Positions 8,153 through 17,022 of a stretch of 64,000 bases of DNA are shown here, piece by piece (position 1 is the stretch's first letter; every line of letters begins with the position of its first letter). A program made the translations under genes and the position numbers. Source of the stretch: Mesorhizobium sp. B2-4-3 (GTDB lineage: Bacteria > Pseudomonadota > Alphaproteobacteria > Rhizobiales > Rhizobiaceae); assembly GCF_006442815.1 (NCBI RefSeq), contig NZ_VFVL01000025.1, positions 29,453 to 93,452 of the forward strand, written 5' to 3'. The notes beneath the pieces were generated by a model, which saw only the letters and a list, made by a program, of their open reading frames with translations, made no database searches and was not told where the DNA came from.

Positions 8153-9457
8153 ATGTTCGAGACTACCGCAAATAGCGCTGGCAAGGGCGCGAAGGACGTA
8201 CGCTACGCGACCTGGGTAACCCTTTTCGCCTGGGTTTTCGCGGTTTACGACTTCATCCTGTTCGGGACGCTGCTCCCGGAGATTGGCAGGCACGAGGGCT
8301 GGAGCACTGCCTTTCAGGCGGAGCTCGCGACGTGGATTGCCGTCGGCACGGCGGTCATTGCCTTGCTGGTTGGACCGGCGGTCGACCGTATGGGGCGGCG
8401 AAACGGAATAATTCTGACTGTCTCCGGGGCAGCCGTCTGCTCGGCCCTCACGGCCATCGGCGGCGGTTTCGGCAGCCTGGTGCTGGTGCTGATCCGCTCG
8501 CTCGGCGGCTTTGGCTACGCCGAGCAGACAGTGAACGCTACCTATCTCAGCGAGCTTTATGCCTCCGCGCCTCCCAGCGTGGCGCGGCGCCGAGGCTTCC
8601 TCTACAGCCTCGTGCAGGGAGGTTGGCCGATCGGCGCGCTTTTGGCCGCCGCGCTGACGGCAATCCTGCTGCCATTTATCGGCTGGCAAGGTTGCTTCAT
8701 TTTTGCGGCGCTTCCCTCGCTCGTGATCGTGCTCTTCGCACGCAGGCTGAAGGAAACCCCGCAGTTCTTGGCACACCAGCTGGAACGCAGCCAGCCCGCA
8801 GCTCAAGATCGGGATCAACACGGTTTGCGCGCGACGCTGCAGGGCTCGACGCGGCGGAAGACGCTGGTCCTTGGAGCCGCGTTCCTGCTCAATTGGTTTG
8901 CCATCCAGGTATTTAGCGTGCTTGGGACGACCGTGATCACCGACGTTCATCATGTCTCGTTCGAGAACTCGTTGATCGTCCTGATCCTGTCCAATCTCGT
9001 CGGCTATCTAGGCTATCTCGCCTTCGGCTTTCTCGGCGACCGCATCGGCCGGCGCAATGCGATCGCTTTGGGTTGGACCATAGCCGGCATATTGTTCACC
9101 GGCATGCTTTACGCCCCTCATAGCCTCGGTCCGGTCATGGCGCTCTACAGCCTTGGTCTGTTTTTCCTTATCGGTCCTTACGCGGCGCTGCTGTTTTTCA
9201 TCGGCGAGAGCTTCCCGACGACCATCAGGGCCACCGGTGGCGCGCTCGTCGCCGCAATGGGACCGATCGGCGCAATTCTGGCCGGGCTTGGTGCAACCTA
9301 CCTTCTAAACGCCGGGTCGACATGGCAGCTCGCCGCGCTCTATTTCGGAGCCGTGCCTTGCTTCGTGTCCGGACTGCTGATCTGCGCTGCCCCGAAGGTC
9401 ATTCCGGACGATGTCTCCGAAGCGAAACTTGGCGGCGCGGCAGGGTCACTGGCTTGA
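8153..9457 (+). CDS. MFS transporter (metabolite:proton symporter type)
   Basis: A 434-residue major facilitator protein with about 12 hydrophobic segments. The cytoplasmic loop motifs 'GPAVDRMGRRNG' (after TM2) and 'GFLGDRIGRRNA' (second half) are the typical G-x-x-x-D-R-x-G-R-R signature of the sugar/aromatic-acid/metabolite symporter branch. The start is ATG 8153, after TGGGAGGAGAGC. It lies 66 bases after hyuB on the same strand and probably belongs to the operon, suggesting uptake of the operon substrate (N-methylhydantoin, creatinine or a carbamoyl compound). Export cannot be excluded. Confidence 0.85.
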   Translation: MFETTANSAGKGAKDVRYATWVTLFAWVFAVYDFILFGTLLPEIGRHEGWSTAFQAELATWIAVGTAVIALLVGPAVDRMGRRNGIILTVSGAAVCSALTAIGGGFGSLVLVLIRSLGGFGYAEQTVNATYLSELYASAPPSVARRRGFLYSLVQGGWPIGALLAAALTAILLPFIGWQGCFIFAALPSLVIVLFARRLKETPQFLAHQLERSQPAAQDRDQHGLRATLQGSTRRKTLVLGAAFLLNWFAIQVFSVLGTTVITDVHHVSFENSLIVLILSNLVGYLGYLAFGFLGDRIGRRNAIALGWTIAGILFTGMLYAPHSLGPVMALYSLGLFFLIGPYAALLFFIGESFPTTIRATGGALVAAMGPIGAILAGLGATYLLNAGSTWQLAALYFGAVPCFVSGLLICAAPKVIPDDVSEAKLGGAAGSLA

Positions 9458-9884
9458 TGCGCAACCGATGCGCCGTGAGTGAGCACCCGGGAGGGGAATC
9501 CCCCTCCCGGCCGACAGCGCCGCTCGTCGCGAGGCCTACCCTGTAGGCATTCGGAACCTTTGCTTCCCTAGGCGAATCTCTGACCACCTGTTCTGGTTCC
9601 TTAGCTGCTACGGAACTTTCCTTTCAGCCAACCGCGGCATTTCAGATCGAAATGCAAATATAAGCGGTATCAATTGTTAAACAAAAAATAGAGCGGCTAT
9701 TCTGGATTTGGCTGTGGCGGGTCTCAACTGAGAAGTGTGGCCAACCGAATACAAGAGTGGCTGGCGATAACTCAATCTCATTGCCACGCCGACCTTCGGT
9801 CATCGTCCGCCTGCTAGGATAGTCGTTGTAAACGCCCTCCTTGATGTCCGTCAGGAACGGGATTGACTGGGAACGGACGCAGAA
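9458..9884. other. Intergenic region between MFS and AraC-type genes
   Basis: No supported gene. It holds the hairpin at 9487-9510 and an AT-rich stretch around 9650-9710 that probably carries the promoter of the AraC-type gene. Confidence 0.5.
9487..9510 (+). terminator. Hairpin downstream of the hydantoinase operon
   Basis: A perfect ten-pair stem (CCGGGAGGGG with CCCCTCCCGG) and a four-base loop, 30 bases after the MFS stop. There is no T tract, so it may be an mRNA-stabilising structure rather than a classical intrinsic terminator. Confidence 0.5.
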
Positions 9885-10880
9885 ATGAAAAAGTTTGGAT
9901 TTGTCCTCGTCCGAAATTTCACGCTTTCTCCACTGTCGATGTTCATCGACACGCTTCGCCTGGCTGGTGATGATGGCGATCGAAGCAGGCGCGGGAGGTT
10001 TGACTGGCAGATCATCGGAGAGAAGGGCCTGCCAATTCGATCAAGCTCCGGTGTAGAGGTGTTGCCAACCAGGCAGATTGCGGCTCCTGAGGACTATGAC
10101 AATATCGTGGTCGTCGGAGGCCTTCTCACCGGGGGCCAGCATCTTAGCGCCGAAAAGGAAGCCTTTCTGCGGCTCGCTGCTCGACGCGGTATCCCGCTAA
10201 CCGCACTCTGCACGGGCAGTTTTGTGCTTGCTGAGTATGGGCTGCTCGATAGCTATCGCGCGTGCGTAAGCTGGTTTCACGTCAAGGAATTCCGAGAACA
10301 GTTCCCTCACGTTCGGGCCAGCGCCGACACGCTTTTCCTGGTCGACAGAGATCGGGCCACCTGCGCAGGCGGAGCTGGTGCAGCGGATTTGGCCAGCCAC
10401 TTCGTGTCCAAGCTCGCAGATGACAGAGCCGCCGAAAAGGCGGCAAGGATCCTAGTCCTGGACCGAATACGCACTGACCGCGATGTGCAACCCAACGGGG
10501 AGCTATTCCCGACAGCTGTCAGCCGCCATATAAGGCGCGCCCTGCTTATGATGGAAAGCAGTATCCAGGAAAGGACCTCCGTGTCCGACATAGCGAAGAA
10601 GCTCGGCATTTCCAGGCGGCAACTGGAACGGTTGTTTTCCGAGGAGATTCAGACAAGCCCCGCGGCGGCACATCTCGCATTGCGTTTGCGGTACGCTGGG
10701 ACCCTTTTAGCCAACACTGACCTTCAGATAGGCGAAGTCGCGTACAGGTGCGGCTTTCAGAATGCAGGACACTTTAGCCGGGTGTACCGTCAGCATGTAG
10801 GAATTCCGCCGTCGAATTTTCGAAGGACCGGGACACCGCCGGGCCCCGCAACGACTTGTCAATGCATCGCGCCCAATTGA
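9885..10880 (+). CDS. GATase1/DJ-1-like AraC-family transcriptional regulator
   Basis: A 331-residue regulator. Residues about 5-190 form a DJ-1/PfpI (GATase1-like) domain, with 'NIVVVGGLL' and the nucleophile-elbow-like 'LTALCTGSFVLAEYGLLD'. Residues about 225-315 form an AraC HTH pair ('SVSDIAKKLGISRRQLERLF' and 'IGEVAYRCGFQNAGHFSRVY'). The start is ATG 9885. This architecture is shared with Pseudomonas GbdR, SouR and CahR, which respond to methylated amines, sarcosine or creatine; that makes it a good candidate sensor for this island. It sits between the hydantoinase operon and the ABC transporter operon. The ligand is inferred. Confidence 0.85.
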   Translation: MKKFGFVLVRNFTLSPLSMFIDTLRLAGDDGDRSRRGRFDWQIIGEKGLPIRSSSGVEVLPTRQIAAPEDYDNIVVVGGLLTGGQHLSAEKEAFLRLAARRGIPLTALCTGSFVLAEYGLLDSYRACVSWFHVKEFREQFPHVRASADTLFLVDRDRATCAGGAGAADLASHFVSKLADDRAAEKAARILVLDRIRTDRDVQPNGELFPTAVSRHIRRALLMMESSIQERTSVSDIAKKLGISRRQLERLFSEEIQTSPAAAHLALRLRYAGTLLANTDLQIGEVAYRCGFQNAGHFSRVYRQHVGIPPSNFRRTGTPPGPATTCQCIAPN

Positions 10881-11659
10881 TGGTAATCTCCTTCTCTCAG
10901 CCGATAGGTCATATTTCAAGCGCGCTTTGGGAACTACCGCGTCTTGACGGCCTAGATGGCCAGGACAGGGGCACTGCGCGGCATTCGTTGAAGGTGAACG
11001 ATGGAGCCGCTCTGGCCTCTGTTTCTAGACGATGATCACGATGTTCGAAAAGGCGGAGAGCTAAAACGTCTGCGGACATCAGCGGAAAGGAACACGCGCT
11101 GCCGCGACATGCCATGCGGACTAAAGACCGCATTAGGCACGCGTCAGCGGCCTAAAGGAATAAAAGTCTGCTGGCTCCTGAAGCGTTTCGCCTCCTAACC
11201 CGTTGCCTCGTCTTTCTACGTCGGATTGGTAACGCGCAGCAGGATTGCTGGCTGCTCCACCTTGAAGGAAGACGTAACGCCATCGAGCGAATCGAGCTCG
11301 GGCGGAATGCTTGGGCCGCTGCCTGACGATCGTGATTTGATATAGCACGAGCGTGAGATTGCTCGGCGCTGAAAAGTCCCATGGTGCGGAGCTTCGCGCC
11401 CGGATTGTCTCGATCGCAATCTGCAGGAGGCGCGGCATTTGGACTGCAGCAAGGTAGACTTGAGGCACATCAAGGCCAGGGCTGCGCGTTTCGTCAGCCC
11501 CTGAGTTCTTCGGAAGGGTCGATAACGGTTCCTCATGAAACCATGCGATGTACTTATTTGCTGCCAGCCCAACCGCAAATTACCGTTCCGGAATGGCCGA
11601 GGTTCATAAGAAAAGCGAAGCCAAGGCCTCCTTTGCCAACAAGAATGGGAGTGGCGGAA
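10881..11659. other. Long intergenic region upstream of the ABC transporter operon
   Basis: About 780 bases without a supported gene; open frames here lack family features. Two small dyads are visible: ATGCGG (11114-11119) with CCGCAT (11128-11133), and just after it TTAGGC with GCCTAA. It is expected to hold the promoter and activator sites for the transporter operon. Confidence 0.45.
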
Positions 11660-12712
11660 ATGGGAAATCGCTTTAGGGGTAGCATGCTTGCTCTGTCGTT
11701 GGTGGCGAGCCTGCCGATGTTCGCAACGTCAGCGCTGGCGCTAGATAAGCTTTCCGTGATGAGTTTCGGCGGCGCGTACCAGGAAGCGCAGCGCAAGGCT
11801 GTGTTCGAGACGTACGCGTCGAGCATGGGCATCAAGATCGACGAGCAGGAGTATGGCGGCGAGATCGCCAAGATCAAGGCGATGATCGAGTCCGGCAACA
11901 CCACGGTGGACGTCGTCGACGTCGATGCTCCGACGCTGTTGCAGGGCTGCGACGAGGGCATCTTCGAAAAGATCGACTGGTCGGCCATCGGCCCGAAGGA
12001 AGACTGGATCGCGGGCACCACGTCCGAATGCGGCGTCGGCACCATCGTATACGCGACCACGCTGGCCTATGACGGCGCCAAGCTGCCAGACGGCCCTAAG
12101 ACCATAAAGGACCTCTTCGACACCAAGAAATTCCCTGGCAAGCGCGGCCTATGGAAGAATCCGGCAACCAACCTGGAATTCGCCCTCCTTGCCGACGGAG
12201 TGCCCGCCGACAAGGTCTATGAGACACTGTCCACGCCAGCGGGCGTCGACCGCGCCTTCGCCAAGCTCGACACGATCAAGGACAGCATCGTCTGGTGGGA
12301 GGCTGGCGCGCAGGCGCCGCAACTGCTTGCATCGGGCGAAGTGGTCATGACCACCGCCTGGAACGGCCGCATCTACAACGCCAACAAGGAAAGCAAGGAC
12401 TTCCGCATCGTATGGGACAACCAGATCCTCGATTCAAATTACTGGGTCATCCCAAAGGGCGCCAAGAACCCAGCGGGTTCGCTCGCCTTCATCAAATACG
12501 CCGTGGAGCCGAAGGTGCTGGCCGGCATCATCAAGTATATCCCCTATGGTCCGGTGCGGAAATCATCCGCCCAGTTCGTGGCTCCAGAGGATGCCAAAAA
12601 CCTCCCCACCAGCCCGCAGAATCTGACGGTGTCGCTGACGCTGGACAATGCTTTCTGGGCCGACAATGGCGACGAGATCCGCAAGCGCTTCACGACCTGG
12701 CTCGCAAAATAG
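11660..12712 (+). CDS. ABC transporter substrate-binding protein, spermidine/putrescine (PotD) type
   Basis: A 350-residue periplasmic binding protein. An N-terminal signal peptide ('MLALSLVASLPMFATSALA') ends at an AxA cleavage site. The mature part starts 'LDKLSVMSFGGAYQEAQRKA', as in the polyamine/opine-type (PotD-like) group, with 'YWVIPKGAKNPAGSLAFI' near the end. Of two close in-frame ATGs (11645 and 11660), 11660 has the better-spaced GGAG. It begins a four-gene operon ordered binding protein, ATPase, permease, permease. The location next to creatinase and hydantoinase genes suggests creatine, creatinine or a related guanidino compound as ligand; the sequence alone shows only the polyamine-type class. 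Confidence 0.87.
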   Translation: MGNRFRGSMLALSLVASLPMFATSALALDKLSVMSFGGAYQEAQRKAVFETYASSMGIKIDEQEYGGEIAKIKAMIESGNTTVDVVDVDAPTLLQGCDEGIFEKIDWSAIGPKEDWIAGTTSECGVGTIVYATTLAYDGAKLPDGPKTIKDLFDTKKFPGKRGLWKNPATNLEFALLADGVPADKVYETLSTPAGVDRAFAKLDTIKDSIVWWEAGAQAPQLLASGEVVMTTAWNGRIYNANKESKDFRIVWDNQILDSNYWVIPKGAKNPAGSLAFIKYAVEPKVLAGIIKYIPYGPVRKSSAQFVAPEDAKNLPTSPQNLTVSLTLDNAFWADNGDEIRKRFTTWLAK

Positions 12713-12736
12713 ACGAGGGCATAGAGGAGAGCATCG

Positions 12737-13858
12737 ATGAACTTTTCCCAGCGAAGGTCGTTTGCGGCGGACAAGCCAATCGATGCCCTCGTTCGTTTTG
12801 AGGACGTGAAGAAGTCCTATGACGGCGTCAACTTCGTCGTGAAGGACCTCAACCTTGACGTTAGGCGCGGCGAGTTCCTGACCATGCTGGGACCTTCGGG
12901 CTCCGGCAAGACCACCACGCTGATGATGCTAGGCGGCTTCGAACGACCGACGCTCGGCCGCATCCTTCTTGACGGCAGGCCGGTCGAGCGACTGCCGCCC
13001 GAGAAGCGCAACATCGGCTTCGTGTTCCAGAACTACGCCCTGTTCCCGCATATGACCGTGGCGGAGAACGTCGCCTTTCCATTGCGCTACCGCGGCATCA
13101 GCGGACCCGCCGCGGCGGCGAAAGTCCGCGAGGCGCTCGGTCGCGTCAGCCTCGATACGCTGGGGGACCGCCGTCCTTCGCAGCTTTCGGGCGGCCAGCA
13201 ACAGCGCGTCGCATTGGCACGGGCGCTAGTGTTCGAGCCTTCACTGGTGTTGATGGACGAGCCGTTGGGTGCGCTCGACAAGCAGCTGCGCGAACGCATG
13301 CAGATCGAGATCAAGCAGTTGCAGACCTCGCTCGGCATCACCATGGTCTATGTCACGCATGACCAGTCCGAAGCGCTGACGATGTCGGACCGCATCGCGG
13401 TTTTTCATGACGGCCGCATCCAGCAACTGGCCGATCCCGAGACACTTTACAATGAGCCGGCCAACCGTTTCGTCGCATCCTTCATCGGCGAGAACAACAC
13501 TTTGTCCTGCACGCTGATGGGTCGCGAGGGAGACCTCGGCATCGTGCGCATGGCCGATGGCTCAACGTTCAAGGCCGGCAGCTCCTCAACCTCCGGAACT
13601 GGGGCCGAATTCAGCCTGTCCGTACGTCCGGAAAGCATCGCCCTTGCCGGCAGCGGCGCCGGCACCGACGTCAACCGGATGACGGGCACAGTCCGCGACG
13701 TCTTTTTCCTTGGCGATCACATGCGCCTGTCGCTGGAGGCGCTCGGCGGCCAGCTCGTAACCGCGCGTATCCCGGCGCGCCGCGTCGGACCGTTCGCGCC
13801 GGGCGATGCCGTGACGCTCGAATGCAACGTGCGGGACTGCCGCCTGCTGGAGGCCTGA
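12737..13858 (+). CDS. ABC transporter ATPase, PotA type
   Basis: A 373-residue nucleotide-binding subunit. Walker A is 'GPSGSGKTTTLMML', the Q-loop lies in 'FVFQNYALFPHMTVAENVAF', the signature is 'LSGGQQQRVALARAL', Walker B is 'LVLMDEPLGALD' and the H-loop is 'VYVTHDQSEA'. The last 120 or so residues form a TOBE-type regulatory domain ('FSLSVRPESIALAG'). The start is ATG 12737, 24 bases after the binding-protein stop, preceded by GAGGAGAGC. It energises import through the two permeases encoded directly downstream. Confidence 0.92.
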   Translation: MNFSQRRSFAADKPIDALVRFEDVKKSYDGVNFVVKDLNLDVRRGEFLTMLGPSGSGKTTTLMMLGGFERPTLGRILLDGRPVERLPPEKRNIGFVFQNYALFPHMTVAENVAFPLRYRGISGPAAAAKVREALGRVSLDTLGDRRPSQLSGGQQQRVALARALVFEPSLVLMDEPLGALDKQLRERMQIEIKQLQTSLGITMVYVTHDQSEALTMSDRIAVFHDGRIQQLADPETLYNEPANRFVASFIGENNTLSCTLMGREGDLGIVRMADGSTFKAGSSSTSGTGAEFSLSVRPESIALAGSGAGTDVNRMTGTVRDVFFLGDHMRLSLEALGGQLVTARIPARRVGPFAPGDAVTLECNVRDCRLLEA

Positions 13859-13861
13859 GAG

Positions 13862-15094
13862 ATGACTGCCGTGGACATCGACCGCATCAACATCTTCATG
13901 GCCGTGCGTCGGGCGGCGAGGCCTGCCCGGCGATCGGCGTTCTCGCTCGCGCTGCCGCTGCTCGCTTTCCTCGCGGTGGCCTTCGTCGCCCCCATCCTCT
14001 ACCTCCTTGTCACCGCGGTTGCCAATCCGGAAACGCGCGAGGTGCTGCCGCGCACGCTGGTGGCGCTGCAGGACTGGGACGGCAAATCCGCGCCGGACGA
14101 GCGCGTCTATGCCGCGTTGGCAGAGGATCTGAAAGTCGCCAAGGACAACAGCACCGCAGCCCTGCTGGGCAAGAGGCTGAACTACGAGATCTCCGGCATG
14201 CGAAGCCGCGTCCTGGCGGCCGCCAGGATGGTTGAGAAATCGGATGGCGGACCCTACAAAGAGAAGTTCGTCCAGCTTGGACAGGAATGGGCCTCGCCGG
14301 AGACGTGGGCGGTCATCAGGCGCGACGGCGCTTCCTTTACTCCATATTATCTCTTGACCGCCCTCGATCTGAGGCAGGCCCCGGACGGCTCCATTGAGCG
14401 TGTCCATGGCGACCAGGCGATCTTCCTCGATGTCCTGGGCCGCACGCTGTTCGTGGCCGGCCTGGTGACGCTGTTCACGCTGCTTCTGGGCTATCCGGTC
14501 GCCTATGTGCTGACCATCGCGCCCAAGGCAATCGCCGGCATCATGATGCTGATGGTGCTCCTGCCGCTGTGGACGTCGCTGCTGGTGCGGACCACCGCAT
14601 GGGTGGTGCTGCTGCAATCGGACGGCATCATCAACGACATATTGCTCGGCCTGCACCTGACCAGCGAAAAGCTTCAGCTCATCTTCACCCGGTTCGGCAC
14701 CGTGACGGCGATGACGCATATACAATTGCCCTTCACGATCCTGCCGATCTACAGCGTCATGCGAGCCATCCCTGCCACACAGCTGCGCGCTGCCCGCTCG
14801 CTCGGCGCCGGACCGTCTTCGGCGTTCTGGCGGGTCTATGCGCCGCAGACGCTGCCCGGCGTTGTGGCCGGCTGCTTGATGACCTTCATCCTGTCGCTCG
14901 GCTACTACATCACCCCGGCGCTCGTCGGCGGCCCGCGCGACCAGATGGTGTCGAACTTTATCTCCGTCTACATCAACCGTGACCTCAACTGGGGCCTGGC
15001 CGCCAGCCTCGGTGTGGTCCTGCTGGTCGTGACGCTCGCCATCTACCTGTTGTTCCTGCGCCTTGTCGGCGCCGACAAGATCAAGCTTGGGTGA
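13862..15094 (+). CDS. ABC transporter permease, PotB type
   Basis: A 410-residue inner-membrane permease, longer than a usual PotB because about 140 residues of soluble sequence lie between the first and second membrane segments (around residues 55-190). The conserved EAA-type loop is 'AIPATQLRAARSLGAGPSSA'. The start is ATG 13862, three bases after the ATPase stop, so the two are translationally close. It pairs with the next gene as a heterodimeric channel. Confidence 0.88.
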   Translation: MTAVDIDRINIFMAVRRAARPARRSAFSLALPLLAFLAVAFVAPILYLLVTAVANPETREVLPRTLVALQDWDGKSAPDERVYAALAEDLKVAKDNSTAALLGKRLNYEISGMRSRVLAAARMVEKSDGGPYKEKFVQLGQEWASPETWAVIRRDGASFTPYYLLTALDLRQAPDGSIERVHGDQAIFLDVLGRTLFVAGLVTLFTLLLGYPVAYVLTIAPKAIAGIMMLMVLLPLWTSLLVRTTAWVVLLQSDGIINDILLGLHLTSEKLQLIFTRFGTVTAMTHIQLPFTILPIYSVMRAIPATQLRAARSLGAGPSSAFWRVYAPQTLPGVVAGCLMTFILSLGYYITPALVGGPRDQMVSNFISVYINRDLNWGLAASLGVVLLVVTLAIYLLFLRLVGADKIKLG

Positions 15095-15098
15095 CGCC

Positions 15099-15908
15099 AT
15101 GTGGCTGCCTTCCTACGCAACCCCTTCCGAACGCCTGTTGCGAACTCTTGTTGTCATGCTGGCGGTCGCGGTCCTCCTGTTCCTGATCGCTCCGCTGTTC
15201 ATCATCGTGCCGCTGTCATTTTCCAAGGACCCGTTCTTCACCTTGCCCGTGCGGGAATATTCGCTGCGCTGGTACGAGGACTTCTTCGGCAACGCGCGCT
15301 GGATGACGGCCATCTTCAACAGCGCGGTGGCGGCGGTTGCGACGACAATACTGGCAACGACGCTCGGCACCTTGGCGGCGCTAGGCATTTCACGCCCCGA
15401 TTTTCCGGCGCGGCGGCTCGTCATGGCGCTGCTGATCTCGCCGATGATCGTGCCGATCGTCATCGTTGCCGTAGGCAGCTACCTTTTCTTCGGCCAGTTC
15501 GGCCTGACCAACACGCGAACCGGCCTGGTGCTGGCCCACACAGCGCTGGCCACGCCCTTTGTGGTCATCACCGTGACGGCGATGCTGTCGACATACGACA
15601 CCAACCTGACGCGGGCCGCGCTGAGCCTCGGCGCGCCGCCCACCGCGGCCTTCTTCCGCGTAACATTGCCGAACATCATGCCGGGGGTCGTATCGGGAGC
15701 GATCTTCGCCTTCGCGACCTCTTTCGACGAAGTGGTCGTGGCGCTGTTCATGACCGCGGCCGAGCAGCGCACGCTGCCAGTGCAGATGTTCTCTGGCATA
15801 CGCGACCAGATCAATCCGACCATCATGGCGGCCGCGACGCTGCTTCTGGCGCTGTCAATCATCCTGTTTTTCGCCCTGGCGATGCTCACGCGCCGTCGCG
15901 CCCGGTAA
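15099..15908 (+). CDS. ABC transporter permease, PotC type
   Basis: A 269-residue permease with about six membrane segments. The EAA-type loop reads 'DTNLTRAALSLGAPPTAAFF' and is followed by 'VTLPNIMPGVVSGAIFAFAT', typical of PotC-like subunits. The start is ATG 15099, four bases after the PotB-type stop; an upstream in-frame start would overlap that gene by 30 bases. It is last in the transporter operon and convergent with the LysR gene at 16013-16906. Confidence 0.88.
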   Translation: MWLPSYATPSERLLRTLVVMLAVAVLLFLIAPLFIIVPLSFSKDPFFTLPVREYSLRWYEDFFGNARWMTAIFNSAVAAVATTILATTLGTLAALGISRPDFPARRLVMALLISPMIVPIVIVAVGSYLFFGQFGLTNTRTGLVLAHTALATPFVVITVTAMLSTYDTNLTRAALSLGAPPTAAFFRVTLPNIMPGVVSGAIFAFATSFDEVVVALFMTAAEQRTLPVQMFSGIRDQINPTIMAAATLLLALSIILFFALAMLTRRRAR

Positions 15909-16012
15909 TCGCCGTTTGCCCTTGTGCTGACCGCTGGCGCGATCGGGTTACGGCGGGGCGACTCTTGCATCGCCGTTTGTCGCCGGAGCCAGGTTGCGCT
16001 TTGGAGTCTTCG

Positions 16013-16906
16013 CTAACTGGCGAGCGCGCCGGGATCGCCCGCGACGAACATATCGGCGAACCGCGCCGCGAAGCTCCGCGCCACGGCCGAGCGCTTGCGG
16101 TCGGCGCTGACATAAATGCCCACCACGACATCGGCCAGCCGAGGCAGATGCGCCCCCGGTTCGACGACGCGCAGCGCGGACGGCACGATGCGGTGCGCGA
16201 GGACGGTCATGCCGAAACCAGCCCCTACAGCCGCCTGCAGGCCCGACAGGCTGGGGCTTGTGTAGACGATTTCGAAACTGCGTCCATCCCTCTGCAACGC
16301 CGTCAGCATGTTGCGCCGGTAGAGGCAGCCTTCCGGATAGCACACGATGCGCAGCGGAACTTTTTCTTGGCTGCCCGTGAGCGTGTCGCCACTCCCGGCG
16401 GCACCGACCCAGGCGAGCTGCTCCTTCCAGGTCATAAAGGCGCCCTCGGATGGGCCGTCCGGCGTCATCGCCACGACAATGTCGTACTGCCCCTTGCGCA
16501 TGCCCTCCAGAAGGTTGTGCGAAATATCGCAGACCACATCGAAGGTGATATCGGCGCCGTCTCGCGCGAAGCTTGCCATCAGCCTGGGCAGGAAATGGTC
16601 GGCGTAGTCATTGGGAATGCCGAGCCTGAGCTTTCCAGTGCTTTCGCGGCTGGAGAGCTTGAGCATCATCTCGTCGTTGAGCGCCAGGATCTGGCGGGCA
16701 TAGCCGGCCACCAATTCACCCTGCTCGGTCAGTTGCGTGCCGCCTTCCTTTGCGAACAGCGAGACACCGAGAAGGTCTTGCAGCTTCTTCATCTGCAGGC
16801 TGATCGCAGGCTGCGTGCGGCCAAGCTGCTCTCCGGCCCGCGTGTAGCCGCGCAGGTCGATGATGGTGATGAAGGCTCGAAGCAGATCGGTAGGAATGCT
16901 GCGCAT
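16013..16906 (-). CDS. LysR-family transcriptional regulator next to creatinase
   Basis: A 297-residue LysR regulator. The DNA-binding domain includes 'RAFITIIDLRGYTRAGEQLG' and 'RTQPAISLQMKKLQDLLGVS'; the effector domain has 'GKLRLGIPNDYADHFLPRLM' and 'LSGLQAAVGAGFGMTVLAHR'. The open frame starts at ATG 16948, but that codon lies inside a perfect palindrome, so the next in-frame ATG (16906, 'MRSIPTDLLRAF') is preferred and fits the family N-terminus. It lies downstream of creatinase on the same strand, separated by a terminator, and convergent with the ABC transporter operon. The effector is unknown. Confidence 0.87.
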   Translation of the reverse strand: MRSIPTDLLRAFITIIDLRGYTRAGEQLGRTQPAISLQMKKLQDLLGVSLFAKEGGTQLTEQGELVAGYARQILALNDEMMLKLSSRESTGKLRLGIPNDYADHFLPRLMASFARDGADITFDVVCDISHNLLEGMRKGQYDIVVAMTPDGPSEGAFMTWKEQLAWVGAAGSGDTLTGSQEKVPLRIVCYPEGCLYRRNMLTALQRDGRSFEIVYTSPSLSGLQAAVGAGFGMTVLAHRIVPSALRVVEPGAHLPRLADVVVGIYVSADRKRSAVARSFAARFADMFVAGDPGALAS

Positions 16907-16927
16907 CGATGGCCCCCTGGCGCGACA

Positions 16928-16948
16928 ATGAGCGCATGTTGCGCTCAT
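16928..16948. promoter_or_regulatory. Palindromic operator upstream of LysR gene
   Basis: ATGAGCGCA (16928-16936) and TGCGCTCAT (16940-16948) form a perfect nine-pair inverted repeat around three bases, 22-42 bases upstream of the chosen LysR start. Size and place fit a LysR autoregulatory site. It argues against translation starting at 16948. Confidence 0.55.
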
Positions 16949-16976
16949 AAGATCACCTGTTTCCCGGCAAAAGCAA

Positions 16977-17004
16977 GCGGGCCTCGGCTTGCGCCAAGGC
17001 CCGC
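16977..17004 (-). terminator. Terminator after creatinase gene
   Basis: GCGGGCCT (16977-16984) and AGGCCCGC (16997-17004) form an eight-pair stem with a 12-base loop, 19 bases after the creatinase stop. On the minus strand it is followed by TTGCTTTTG, a T-rich tail. It separates creatinase from the LysR gene. Confidence 0.6.
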
Positions 17005-17022
17005 TGGATTTTTGAACAGGCC

